NCBI GenBank assembly: GCA_963740055.1
Contig: CAVUCL010000005.1
Coordinates: 372,001 to 436,000 of the forward strand
DNA length: 64,000 nt
Reading direction: 5' to 3'
Source of the DNA: WHSW01 sp963740055
GTDB lineage: Bacteria > Actinomycetota > Thermoleophilia > Solirubrobacterales > 70-9
Part shown: in pieces, positions 39,166 through 48,341 of the stretch
How the letters are laid out: every line of letters begins with the position of its first letter
Numbering within the stretch: position 1 is the first letter of the stretch
Made by a program: the position numbers and the translations under genes
Notes under the pieces: generated by a model
Databases searched by the model: none
What the model was told of the DNA's origin: nothing
The model's input: the letters and a program-made list of their open reading frames with translations, nothing else

Positions 39166-40398
39166 GCGGGCGCGAGTTCGAGTTCCTGATCGTCGGCGGC
39201 GGGCTCGCGGCGGGCTACTGCGCCTCGGAGCTGCGCTCGCGCGGCGCGGAGGGGTCGGTGCTGGTCGCGACCCGCGAGCAGGAGCCGCCCTATGAGCGCC
39301 CGCCGCTCTCGAAGGAGTACCTGCGCGGCGAGGCCGAGCGCTCCGACGCCTACGTCAACCCGCCCGAGTGGTACGAGGAGAACGGGGTCGAGCTGGCGCT
39401 GCGAACGAACGTGATGGCGCTCGATGCCGAGGGGCGGACGGCGAAGCTGCAGGGCGGGGAGGAGGTCGGGTTCGAGAAGGCGCTGCTGGCGACCGGGTCG
39501 ACGGTCAACATCCTGCGCCTCGAGGGCGCCGAGCTCGAGGGGATCCACTACCTGCGCGCGTTCGGCAACTCGGACGCGATCCGCGCCGAGGCGGCGGAGG
39601 CGGGGCGCGTGGTGCTGGTCGGCGGCAGCTACATCGGCTGCGAGGTCGCGGCCTCGCTCGCCGCGGGCGGGACGGAGTGCGCGATCGTGATGATGGAGCA
39701 GGTGGCGCTCTCGAACACGTTCGGCGAGGAGGCGGGGCGGTTCTTCCACGACCGGCTCGCCGAGCACGGGGTCGAGCTGATCGGCGGCGAGCAGGTCGAG
39801 GCGTTCGAGGGCGATGGGCGGGTGAGCGCGGTGGTGACGGCGAGCGGGCGCACGGTCGAGGGCGACATGGTCGTCGTCGGCGCGGGGGTGCGCCCGGACA
39901 CGATGCTGGCCGAGCGCGCCGGGCTCGAGGTCGACGACGGGATCGTCTGCGACCGGAAGCTCGAGACCTCGGCCGCGGGCATATTCGCGGCCGGCGACGT
40001 GTGCTCGTACGACAGCGTCGTCCACGGCCGGAGGCTGCGGGTCGAGCACTGGGACGTGGCGCTTGCAGCAGGGCCGTCACGCGGCGCGCGGGATGCTCGG
40101 CGAGGACGAGCCGTACCGCGAGCTGCCGTACTTCTTCAGCGACCTCGCCGACTGGGCGAGCCTCGAGTACGTCGGCCCGGCCGAGGACTGGGACCGGGTC
40201 GTGTTTCGCGGCGAGCTCGAGAGCGGCGAGTTCAGCGCCTGGTATCTGCAGGGCGGGGTGCTCCAGGGGACGCTCGCGGTCGGGCGCTCGGAGGACCTGG
40301 TCCACGCGCGGACGCTGATCGAGACCGGCGCCGATATCTCCGCCTCCCTCGACGCGCTCGCCGACCCCGATTCGGACCTCGAGTCGGTCGGGCAGTAG
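39162..40398 (+). CDS. FAD-dependent NAD(P)H reductase (AIFM/ferredoxin-reductase type), one frame break
   Basis: About 411 residues. FEFLIVGGGLAAGYCASELR (FAD), VVLVGGSYIGCEVAASLAAGG (NAD(P)H) and FAAGDVCSY define the two-dinucleotide-binding fold. An extra G at about 40065 shifts the frame after RVEHWDVAL; the C-terminal reductase domain continues QQGRHAARGMLGEDEP and WYLQGGVLQGTLAVG. GTG start overlaps the trkA stop. Probably reduces a ferredoxin or rubredoxin; partner not nearby. Confidence 0.87.
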
Positions 40399-40442
40399 CA
40401 GCGCTCGCGGGCTTGCTCGCTACGCTTTCGGCGCCGTTTCCT

Positions 40443-40514
40443 TGGGGACTGGTGTAATTGGCAGCACGCTGGTTTCTGGTACCAGTAGTCAAGGTTCAAG
40501 TCCTTGGTCCCCAG
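40443..40514 (+). tRNA. tRNA-Gln (anticodon CTG)
   Basis: 72 bases. Acceptor arms TGGGGAC (40443-40449) and GTCCCCA (40507-40513) pair fully, discriminator G. The anticodon stem CTGGT/ACCAG encloses TTCTGGT with anticodon CTG at 40476-40478. The T arm contains GGTTCAAGTCC. CCA is not encoded. Confidence 0.95.
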
Positions 40515-40591
40515 TGCTTTGGGTTCGAATATGCCTCCCGCGGATGGGCGCAACGGCACCGCAGGCGCCGCCGGGTGCCGCCGCGTGAGGA

Positions 40592-41836
40592 CTAGTCGCG
40601 GACCGGTGGCGGTGAGTCGTTGCGGTCGGCGCCGTAGCGGTAGACGCGCAGGAAGCCCTCGTCACGGACCGGGGCGACGTCGCTCGAGCGGTGGCGATTG
40701 TTGAAGTCCGCCTGCGCCGCCATCCCGGCGACCAGGTTGACGTAAAGCGTCTTCGGCGAGTCCCGGGTGATCTCGAGCACGCCGACCTTGCGCGCCGTGC
40801 ACGGATCCTCGTGCGCGCTCTTGCCCTGCGTGCAGTTGAACCCGTTCGCCTCGGCGATCTGGCCGTTGAGGTCGCCGACCCGCTCGGGCCAGCCCTCACG
40901 ACTGGCCGAGTCGGGGTTCTCGGAGAGCACGATCCCGGTGGTCTGGAAGACGTTGTATGGATGGCTGCCGATGCGCGAGATCAGCTTGCCGTCGATGACC
41001 AGCTGCTCGCCCGCCTTCAACCCACCGAGCTCGACCGAGTAGATCGCCTTCTCCTTCACGCTGCCGCCCTCGGGCGCGATCGGGATCGCCGAGCGCACGC
41101 GCGCGTCGCTGATCCGCGCCGGCTCGCGCTTCGCGCCCTCGGGGCGGAAGCGGACGAAGTTGACCCGGCCCTTGTCGCCGTTCACCGAGCGACCGCCGGA
41201 GTCGGCGCCGACGACGACCTTGTGGCCGCCCTTCGCGTTGCGGTCGTGCGCGCTCAGCACCAGGTTGATGTGGCAGGTGGCCGCGTTGCACGGCAGGGCG
41301 CCGGCGTCCTCGACGTCGAGCACCCCGTCGTCGATCACCAGCACGCAGTGGTGGTTTCGGTTCGGCTGGCCCTGGGTGCAGGTGAGCTTCTTGCGCCCGA
41401 GCTCAACCGTGCTCCCGCCGCCGGTCGCCTTGCCGCCGTCGGCGAGCACCAGCTTCGCGATCACCGTCGGGTCATACCCGTAGGTGCGCCCGATGCAGGG
41501 CCGGTTCGAGCCGTGGCGCTCGTTCGGCTTCAGGCAGACCGAGACCTCGGCCTCGGCCGTCGCCTCGAGCCGGTCACCGTCGCGCAGGTCGCCCAGGTTG
41601 CCCGGCTGCAGCGACATCGCGACCCGCGGCTTCGCGCCCGCCTTGCGGCCGATCGGAATCGCCTTCAGCACCTCGGAGTCGTTGCCCGTCGTCCCCGTGC
41701 GCAGGGTGCCGTTCGAGCCGCCTCCGAGTCGCTCGCCGACATCGGCGGCGAGTCCGGGCACGGCGACGCAGCCGCCGACGGCGGCAACGACCGCGAGCAC
41801 GGTCGCGAGCCTGGCTCTCGACGAGAGTCCTGCCAT
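40592..41836 (-). CDS. Secreted protein of unknown function with cysteine pairs
   Basis: 414 residues. Signal peptide ATVLAVVAAVGGCVAVPGLA. The mature part appears to hold two similar strand-rich halves, each with lines such as SVCLKPNERHG/PCIGRTYG and LPCNAATCHINLVLSAHDRNA, and a final DFNNRHRSS-containing strand. Four or more cysteines could form disulfides. I recognise no domain. It stands alone beside a tRNA gene, convergent with nothing. Likely extracellular. Confidence 0.65.
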   Translation of the reverse strand: MAGLSSRARLATVLAVVAAVGGCVAVPGLAADVGERLGGGSNGTLRTGTTGNDSEVLKAIPIGRKAGAKPRVAMSLQPGNLGDLRDGDRLEATAEAEVSVCLKPNERHGSNRPCIGRTYGYDPTVIAKLVLADGGKATGGGSTVELGRKKLTCTQGQPNRNHHCVLVIDDGVLDVEDAGALPCNAATCHINLVLSAHDRNAKGGHKVVVGADSGGRSVNGDKGRVNFVRFRPEGAKREPARISDARVRSAIPIAPEGGSVKEKAIYSVELGGLKAGEQLVIDGKLISRIGSHPYNVFQTTGIVLSENPDSASREGWPERVGDLNGQIAEANGFNCTQGKSAHEDPCTARKVGVLEITRDSPKTLYVNLVAGMAAQADFNNRHRSSDVAPVRDEGFLRVYRYGADRNDSPPPVRD

Positions 41837-42015
41837 GTCTAGGCCATCGGCATCCGCGAGCACGGACTGTAGAACCCGCCGCGGCCGCGTTCGTCACGCC
41901 GCCACCCGAGCGCCCCGCGCGCCGCGAATCACCTACCGCGAACGCGGTGAATGCCCGCTCGCACGCATGGACGATCGGCCTGTCGCGGGCCGGCCCTTTG
42001 TTACTTTGGGCACTC

Positions 42016-42744
42016 ATGGACGTCTATCAGCGCAGGCGGCTGGTCGCGTTGAGCATCCTCGCGGGCGTGTTCATCGTCATCGTGCTGCTGGTCCGCAGCT
42101 GCGGTGGCGACGACGAGCCCGAGGTGGCCCCGGTCGCCGGGACCACCGGGCTCGGCGGCCCGACCTCGCTCTCGCAGGAGGACTACGCAAGCGAGGGTGA
42201 CGCGATCTGCCTCGAGTCGAACGCCGCGCTCGCCGCCGTCGACCAGGCCGATCCGGCGACCGCGGCGACCGAGGAGGGACAGATCCTCGCCGGCCAGCTC
42301 GAGACCCTGCAGACCCTCGCTCCACCCGTCGACGGCGCCGACAAGGTGGAGAAGTACCTCTCCGCGCTCCAGCAGCAGGTCTCCGACTACGACAAGCTGA
42401 TCACCGCGCTCGAGCGCGGTGACGACACCGCCGCGGCCGAGCTCCAGGCGTCGATCGACGAGTCCGCCGCGGACGCCGCCAAGGCGGCGCGCCGGTTCGG
42501 CTTCGAGGCCTGCGGCGATCCGGACGAGGTCGGCGAGTCGACCGGCACCGAGGAGACGACGACCGAGGGCACCGAGGCCGTCGCGCCGACCGAGACCGTC
42601 GCGCCGACGACCACCGTCGCGCCGACCACGACCACGCCGGTCACCCCGGTGCCCGAGGAGGACACCGGCGCCACCCCGGCGCCCGCCCCCGAGCCGGCGC
42701 CCGAGGACGGCGGCGACTCGAGCTCCGGCGGGATCACCCCCTAG
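42016..42744 (+). CDS. Membrane-anchored protein with Thr/Pro-rich tail
   Basis: 242 residues. One transmembrane helix (LVALSILAGVFIVIVLLVRSC, 8-28) near the N terminus, a helical acidic domain with two cysteines (AICLESNAAL ... FGFEACGDP), and a low-complexity tail of TTT/APT/PEP repeats (from about residue 180). TACTTT lies eight bases before the ATG. Probably wall-spanning; function unknown. Confidence 0.65.
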   Translation: MDVYQRRRLVALSILAGVFIVIVLLVRSCGGDDEPEVAPVAGTTGLGGPTSLSQEDYASEGDAICLESNAALAAVDQADPATAATEEGQILAGQLETLQTLAPPVDGADKVEKYLSALQQQVSDYDKLITALERGDDTAAAELQASIDESAADAAKAARRFGFEACGDPDEVGESTGTEETTTEGTEAVAPTETVAPTTTVAPTTTTPVTPVPEEDTGATPAPAPEPAPEDGGDSSSGGITP

Positions 42745-42755
42745 CCGGCGCCCGC

Positions 42756-44657
42756 TCAGGCGACCGCGGACTCCGACCAGGCCCCGTAGAGCCGCGCGTA
42801 GCGCCCGCCGGCTCCGATCAGCTCGTCGTGCGTCCCCGACTCGGCGATCCGCCCGTGCTCGAGGACGATGATCCGCCCGGCCCGGCGGATGGTCGAGAGC
42901 CGGTGCGCGATCACCAGCGCGGTGCGCCCGTGCAGCAACCGCTCGAGGCCCTCCTCGATCACCCGCTCGGTGCGCACGTCGACGTTCGACGTCGCCTCGT
43001 CGAGGATCAGGATCCGCGGCTCGGCCAGCAGCGCCCGGGCGAAGGAGACGATCTGGCGCTGGCCCGCCGAGAGCTGGGCCCCGCGCTCGCCGACCTCGGT
43101 CTCATAGCCTCGCGACAGCCTCGAGACGAACGCCTCGGCGCCGACCGCGCGCCCGGCGGCGACGATCTCCTCCTCGCTCGCGCCCGGGCGGCCGAAGGCG
43201 ATGTTGTCGCGGATCGTGCCCGAGAACAGAAACCCCTCCTGGGGCACGATCCCGAGCTGGCCGCGAAGCGCCGAGGCGCTGAGCTCGCGCAGGTCCTGGC
43301 CGTCGACCAGCACCCGGCCGCGCTGCGGGTCGTAGAAGCGCGCGACCAGCTTCGCCAGCGTCGACTTCCCGGCGCCCGTCTCGCCGACCAGGGCGACCGT
43401 CTGACCGGCGGGGACGTGCAGGTCGATCGCCTCCAGCGCCCAGCCCGAGTCCTCGCCGAGCTCCTCGGCGCTTGCGTCGCCGCCACCCGCGTAGCTGAAC
43501 CAGACCCCGTCGAGCTCGATCTCGCCCCGCAGCCGACCCGGGTCGACCGCATCGGGGCGATCGATCAGGTCGGGCTCGGTGTCGAGCAGGTCGAAGATCT
43601 TGTCGAGCGCCGCCATCCCCTGCTGGTAGGTCGTGTAGAGCTGCGAGATCTGCTGGATCGGGTCGAAGAACAGCTGCAGGTAGCCGATGAACGCGACCAC
43701 GATCCCGATCTCGACCTGGCCGTCGATCGCCTGGTAGCCGCCATAGAGGATGATCGCCGCGGTCGCGATCCCGGAGAGCAGCTCGACCGCGGGGAAGTAG
43801 GAAGCGTTGAGATAGACCGTGCGCATGTTCGCCTCGCGGTTCTCGGCGTTGAGCTCGGTCATCCGGCTCACGTGCTGGCGCTCGCGCCCGAACGTGCGCA
43901 CGACCCGCACCCCCGAGAGCGTCTCCTGCAGGTAGGCGGTGATGTTGGCGATCTTCTCCCGGGTGAGCCGGTAGGCGCCCGCCGACGCGATCCGGAAGAC
44001 GACGCTGCCGATCGCCAGGATCGGGAAGGTGAGGAAGGTGACCAGCGCCAGCTGGACGTCGAGCGCGAGCAGGATCCCGACCACGCCGACCAGGGTCAGG
44101 GTGCTGGAGAAGAGCGTGATCACGCCGTCGGTGACCAGGCTGTCGAGCGCCTGCACGTCGTTGGTCATCCGCGAGATCAGCACCCCGGGCTTGCGCCGGG
44201 TGAAGAACCCGATCGACATCGCCTGCAGGTGCGAATAGATGCGCTCGCGCAGGTCCTGGAGCGCCCGCTGGCCGACCCAGCCGGTGAGGTATGTCTGCGC
44301 GTACGACGCCGCCCAGTAGACCGCGACCGAGGCGACGAAGATGGCGACGATCAGCCCGAGCGCGTCGAGGTCGCCCGCCTGGATCCCCGAGTCGATCGCC
44401 CGCCCGGCGAGATAGGGCGGCGCGAGCGCCGCTGCGGTCGCGATCAGCAGCGCGACGACCATGAGCCAGACCTGAAGCCGGTAGGGGCGCACCAGGCCGA
44501 GGAACCAGCGCACCTTGCGCCCGCGCTGGTCCTCGCCGCGCAGCAGCCGCCAGATGTCGCGGAACATCAGCAGCGTCCCCGCGAGCCGGCCCGGCTGGTT
44601 CGCCTGGTCCTCGGTCGCCGCTGCGACCTCGCCGCGCGCTCCCTGATCCGTGCTCAC
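42756..44657 (-). CDS. ABC exporter half-transporter, catalytic subunit
   Basis: 633 residues. N-terminal six-helix ABC1 domain (residues 60-350) and a nucleotide-binding domain: Walker A GETGAGKSTLAK, Walker B ILILDEATSNVD with the catalytic glutamate, H-loop VIAHRLSTI, but a degenerate signature LSAGQ. GTG start overlaps the partner's stop by four bases. With the neighbour it should form an asymmetric heterodimeric exporter (LmrCD/BmrCD type); substrate unknown. Confidence 0.92.
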   Translation of the reverse strand: MSTDQGARGEVAAATEDQANQPGRLAGTLLMFRDIWRLLRGEDQRGRKVRWFLGLVRPYRLQVWLMVVALLIATAAALAPPYLAGRAIDSGIQAGDLDALGLIVAIFVASVAVYWAASYAQTYLTGWVGQRALQDLRERIYSHLQAMSIGFFTRRKPGVLISRMTNDVQALDSLVTDGVITLFSSTLTLVGVVGILLALDVQLALVTFLTFPILAIGSVVFRIASAGAYRLTREKIANITAYLQETLSGVRVVRTFGRERQHVSRMTELNAENREANMRTVYLNASYFPAVELLSGIATAAIILYGGYQAIDGQVEIGIVVAFIGYLQLFFDPIQQISQLYTTYQQGMAALDKIFDLLDTEPDLIDRPDAVDPGRLRGEIELDGVWFSYAGGGDASAEELGEDSGWALEAIDLHVPAGQTVALVGETGAGKSTLAKLVARFYDPQRGRVLVDGQDLRELSASALRGQLGIVPQEGFLFSGTIRDNIAFGRPGASEEEIVAAGRAVGAEAFVSRLSRGYETEVGERGAQLSAGQRQIVSFARALLAEPRILILDEATSNVDVRTERVIEEGLERLLHGRTALVIAHRLSTIRRAGRIIVLEHGRIAESGTHDELIGAGGRYARLYGAWSESAVA

Positions 44658-46423
44658 AGCCCCGCCACCGCCTCGCGCTGCTCGAGATCCTTCTGCAGGA
44701 AGAGCACGTCCTCACAGCCGAACTCGGCGATCTCCGCGTACAGCGGGCAGCGCTCGAGCAGCTCCTCATGGCGGCCGCGGTCGACGATCCGGCCCGACTC
44801 CATGACCACGATCTCGTCTGCAAGCGAGATCGTCGAGAGCCGGTGGGCGACCACGAACGTCGTCCGTCCCTCCATCACCTCGCGCAGACCGCGCTTGATC
44901 GCCGCCTCGGTGCGCGCGTCCACCGAGGACGTCGCGTCGTCGAGGATCAGGACCCGCGGGTCGGCGATCAGCGCCCGCGCGATCGCGATCCGCTGGCGCT
45001 GGCCGCCGGAGAGGGTCAGGCCGCGCTCGCCGACCATCGTCTCGTAGCGGTCGGGAAGCCGGTCGATGAACCCGTGCGCCTGCGCGCGCCGGGCCGCGGT
45101 CTCGATCTCGTCGCGGCTCGCGTCGGGGCGCGCGTAGGCGATGTTCTCGGCGACCGTCGCCGAGAACAGGAAGCTGTCGTCGGCGACGAAGGCGACCGAG
45201 CTACGCAGCGAGGCGACGTCGACCGAGCGCACGTCGGCGCCGTCGACCGCGACCGAGCCCGCACTCGGGTCGTAGAGGCGGGCGAGCAGGCCGACGAGGC
45301 TGGTCTTGCCGGAGCCGGTCGGTCCGACGAGCGCGACCGTGCGCCCGGCGGGCACCTCGAGGCTGACGTCGCTGAGCGCCGGCTCGGCGCCGTCGTAGCT
45401 GAGCGTGACGCCGTCGAAGGCGACCGCGCCCGGGCCGGCGGGCAGCGGCGGCGCGCCGGGCGGGCTCGCGATCCGCGGCTCGCGGTCGAGGATCTCGAAC
45501 ATCCGGTTGCCCGAGGCGACCGCGCGCTGGGCCATCCCGAGTGCCATCCCGAGCATCCGCATCGGGCCCATCAGCATCATCAGATATGTGTAGAAGGCGG
45601 TGAACTCGCCCAGGGTCAGGTTGCCGTCGATCACCTGGCGGCCGCCGAGGTAGAGCACGACCGCGAGCCCGAGGCTGGGGATGAAGCCGAGCATCGGCGA
45701 GTAGAAGGCGCGCAGCCGGGTCGAGTAGACGCTCTGGTCGAAGACCCGGTCGACGGCGTGCCGAAAGCGCCGCAGCATGTGCTCCTCGCGCGCGAAGGCC
45801 TTCACGATCCTGATCCCCGAGACGCTCTCCTCCGCCTCCGCGGTGAGCTCGGCGATCCGCTGCTGGGTCTCCTGCACCGCCGGGCGCGAGAGCCGGTTGA
45901 AGCGCGCCGCGGCGACGATCACGAACGGAACCGGGATCAGCGCGAGCGCCGCGAGCCAGGGCTCGATCGCGAACATGACGATGCTCGCGAGCGTGATCGT
46001 GAGCGCGTTCTGGGTCAGGAAGATGAGCCCGTAGCCGAGGAAGAAGCGGATCGACTGCAGGTCGACGGTCGCCCGCGACATCAGCTGCCCCGTCTGCTGG
46101 CGGTCGAAGAACCCGAGCTCGAGCGCCTGCAGGTGCTGGTACATGCGCTCGCGCAGGTCGAACTCGACCGCGACCGAGACCTTGCCGGCGATCAGCCGGC
46201 GGACGACGGTGAGCCCGAGCCGCAGGATCGCGGCGCCGACGATCGCGAGCGCGAGCGGCATCAGGTCCGGCCGCTCGCCGCTCTCGATCGCGTCGACCGC
46301 GTTGCCGACCAGCCACGGGATCAGGACGGTCATCCCCATCGCCACCCAGGCGAAGCCCAGCGAGCCGATCACCTGCCGGCGATAGGGGCGAAGAAAGCCG
46401 AGCAAACGCCGGAAGGTGGGCAT
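44654..46423 (-). CDS. ABC exporter half-transporter, degenerate-site subunit
   Basis: 589 residues. Six-helix domain beginning LLGFLRPYRRQVIGSLGFAW, then Walker A GPTGSGKTSLVG, canonical signature LSGGQRQRIAIARAL, H-loop VVAHRLSTI, but Walker B is ILDDATSSVD with Asp replacing the catalytic Glu. It therefore supplies the good signature to its partner's catalytic site and holds the non-hydrolytic site itself. First gene of the two-gene operon, with a leaderless -10 upstream. Confidence 0.92.
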   Translation of the reverse strand: MPTFRRLLGFLRPYRRQVIGSLGFAWVAMGMTVLIPWLVGNAVDAIESGERPDLMPLALAIVGAAILRLGLTVVRRLIAGKVSVAVEFDLRERMYQHLQALELGFFDRQQTGQLMSRATVDLQSIRFFLGYGLIFLTQNALTITLASIVMFAIEPWLAALALIPVPFVIVAAARFNRLSRPAVQETQQRIAELTAEAEESVSGIRIVKAFAREEHMLRRFRHAVDRVFDQSVYSTRLRAFYSPMLGFIPSLGLAVVLYLGGRQVIDGNLTLGEFTAFYTYLMMLMGPMRMLGMALGMAQRAVASGNRMFEILDREPRIASPPGAPPLPAGPGAVAFDGVTLSYDGAEPALSDVSLEVPAGRTVALVGPTGSGKTSLVGLLARLYDPSAGSVAVDGADVRSVDVASLRSSVAFVADDSFLFSATVAENIAYARPDASRDEIETAARRAQAHGFIDRLPDRYETMVGERGLTLSGGQRQRIAIARALIADPRVLILDDATSSVDARTEAAIKRGLREVMEGRTTFVVAHRLSTISLADEIVVMESGRIVDRGRHEELLERCPLYAEIAEFGCEDVLFLQKDLEQREAVAGL

Positions 46424-46430
46424 CCGCTTG

Positions 46431-46436
46431 ACTATA
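46431..46436 (-). promoter_or_regulatory. -10 element (TATAGT) of the ABC exporter operon, leaderless
   Basis: On the minus strand TATAGT ends seven bases before the ATG at 46423; no Shine-Dalgarno. Confidence 0.5.
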
Positions 46437-46504
46437 CAAAGTGAAGTAGCGCCCGCGCCGCCGATCGAGCGTCCCGCTCGACCGCGAGCGCAATACTTGG
46501 GGCC

Positions 46505-46702
46505 ATGGCCCGACCGGCGGCGGGGCTCTGCGACTCCTGCACCCATCAGCGCGTGATCCGCAACACCCGCGGCTCCGCCTTCTCGCTCTGCGAGCGGTCG
46601 CGGACCGAACCTGAGTACCCGCGCTATCCGCGGGTGCCGGTGGTCGAGTGCGGCGGATGGGAGCGAGCAGGGAGCAGGGAGCAGGGAGGGGCCGAGGGAT
46701 GA
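46505..46702 (+). CDS. Small cysteine-rich protein (CDSC...CERS motif)
   Basis: 65 residues. LCDSCTHQRVIRNTRGSAF and LCERSRTEPEYPRYPRVPV with a later ECGG give four cysteines suited to a zinc or Fe-S site; similar short proteins of unknown role are common in actinobacteria. The end is altered by a 7-base tandem repeat (GCAGGGA three times, 46669-46689). Its TGA overlaps the Kelch gene's ATG. Confidence 0.65.
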   Translation: MARPAAGLCDSCTHQRVIRNTRGSAFSLCERSRTEPEYPRYPRVPVVECGGWERAGSREQGGAEG

Positions 46703-47697
46703 GGTCGCTCGCCGGGCGGGCCGGGGTCGTGGCCGTGGTGGCGGCCGTCGGCGTGGCGGCGGTGGTCTATGCGGCCGCCGACGAGGACGGCGGGGCTCCT
46801 GCGCGGGGCGGGGGCTCCTGGGCGGCGCTGGCGCCGAGCCCGCTCGAGCGGACCGAGGTCGGTGCGGGGCGGGTCGGCGACCGGATCTACGTCGTCGGCG
46901 GCTTCATCTCCTCGGGCGGGACGACCGGGCGCATGGCTCGCTACGACATCACGACCGACTCCTGGCGCGAGCTCGCACCGCTGCCGATCGCGGTCAACCA
47001 CCCGGGCGTCACCGCCCACCGCGGCCACGTCTACGTGCTCGGCGGCAACCGGGCCGGTGGCGCCCAGGGCGGCGGCAAGTCGGACGAGCTCTACCGCTAC
47101 GCGCCGGCCGCCGACCGCTGGCGGCGGCTCCCCGACGCGCCGACCGCGCGCGGCGCGCTCGCGCTGGTCGCCAAGCGCGGGCGCCTGTACGCGATCGGCG
47201 GCTACACCGACGCCGACGAGCGCCTGCGCCGGGTCGAGGTCTACTCGCTCGCGAAGCGCCGCTGGCGCTCGGCGCGGCCGATGCCGACCGGGCGCAATCA
47301 TCTCGCCGCGGCGCGGATCGGGCGCTACGTGTACGTCACCGGAGGCCGTCCGGGGCCCGAGCACGGCGGCCAGGCGACGGTCGAGCGCTACGACACGCGC
47401 CGCAACCGCTGGCGCAGCCTGGCGCCGATGGCGACCGCTCGCAGCGGGCACGCCGCGGTCGCGGTCGGCGGGCGGGTCGTCGTCTTCGGCGGCGAGGAGC
47501 TCGACGGCGGGCAGACGATCGAGCAAGTCGAGGCCTACGACCCGGGCGCGGACCGGTGGACGGAGCTGTCCGAGATGACGACGCCGCGCCACGGGCTCGG
47601 CGGGATCGGCGCCGGCGGGCGCGTGTATGCGATCGAGGGCGGCCCGACCCCGGGCCTGAGCTACTCGCGCGCGCTCGAGTCCCTCGACCTCGACTGA
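46699..47697 (+). CDS. Membrane-anchored Kelch beta-propeller protein
   Basis: 332 residues. N-terminal anchor/signal (AGVVAVVAAVGVAAVVYAAA, 8-27), then six Kelch-type blades marked by IYVVGGFISSG, VYVLGGNRAGG, LYAIGGYTD, VYVTGGRP, VVVFGGEE and VYAIEGG, each followed by a Y-D/Y-W strand. An extracytoplasmic propeller for protein or glycan binding. Translationally coupled to the small Cys protein. Confidence 0.85.
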   Translation: MRSLAGRAGVVAVVAAVGVAAVVYAAADEDGGAPARGGGSWAALAPSPLERTEVGAGRVGDRIYVVGGFISSGGTTGRMARYDITTDSWRELAPLPIAVNHPGVTAHRGHVYVLGGNRAGGAQGGGKSDELYRYAPAADRWRRLPDAPTARGALALVAKRGRLYAIGGYTDADERLRRVEVYSLAKRRWRSARPMPTGRNHLAAARIGRYVYVTGGRPGPEHGGQATVERYDTRRNRWRSLAPMATARSGHAAVAVGGRVVVFGGEELDGGQTIEQVEAYDPGADRWTELSEMTTPRHGLGGIGAGGRVYAIEGGPTPGLSYSRALESLDLD

Positions 47698-47711
47698 GCC
47701 TGCCGGCGCGC

Positions 47712-48300
47712 TCAGCAGGGCGGCAGCCGGCGCGCGTCGCCCTCGCAGGCGAGCAGGCTCTCGGCGCTTCGCGGTGACGCGTACCACTGCTCGATAAACG
47801 GGCGGATCGCCTTGAGCTCGACCTCGTCGCAGGTCTGCACCGCGCCCCAGGCGCTGAGCGCGAACGGGACCTCGATCTCGGGATTCTCGACCGTCGCCAG
47901 CTGGTAGTAGCCGTCCTGGAAGACCTCGTTGAAGGCCTCCTCGACCGCGCGCCTGTCGGCTCGCGGGAGGCCGTTGGTCCAGCCGACGACGCCGCCGTGC
48001 TCGAGCAGGTGGACGGTCTCGCCCAGCGGCGGCGGCTCGGTGTAGAAGCTGCCCGCGGCGAGCGGGTCCGGGTTGTGGTCGCCGCCGGCCGGCGGGTTGG
48101 TCTCGTAGTCGGCGGCGGTGAACTCGTCCTCGGAGTGCTCGCCGACCTCGGGCACCTCGACCTCCTCGATCGCGGTACACGATCCGACCGCCGAGGCCGT
48201 CGTGGTCGTCTCCGCCGCCGGCTCGGTGGGGTCGTCCGTCGCCGCAGGCGACGAGCGCCGCGAGGCTGAGCGTGGCGGCGATCGCGAGCGCGGTCCTCAC
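47712..48300 (-). CDS. DUF3105 lipoprotein, one frame break
   Basis: About 195 residues after correction. Start MRTALAIAATLSLAALVACG is a lipoprotein signal. One extra base in the G run at 48229-48232 shifts the frame, after which TEPAAETTTT leads into ADYETNPPAGGDHNPDPLAAGSF, VHLLEHGGVVGW and the C-terminal CDEVELKAIRPFIEQWYASP of DUF3105. Conserved His and Asp/Asn residues suggest metal binding; function unknown. Confidence 0.78.
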
Positions 48301-48341
48301 GGGGCGAGCAGGCTAGCGAGCACCACGGCCGCCGTCGGCGC

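Noticed and set aside
40504..40704. Small ORF overlapping the 3' end of tRNA-Gln
   Set aside because: It begins inside the tRNA, has no ribosome site or recognisable sequence, and opposes the end of the secreted-protein gene.
46660..46700. GCAGGGA tandem repeat as CRISPR or phase-variable promoter
   Set aside because: Only three short units, no spacers, and it lies inside a coding region; noted only as a local triplication.
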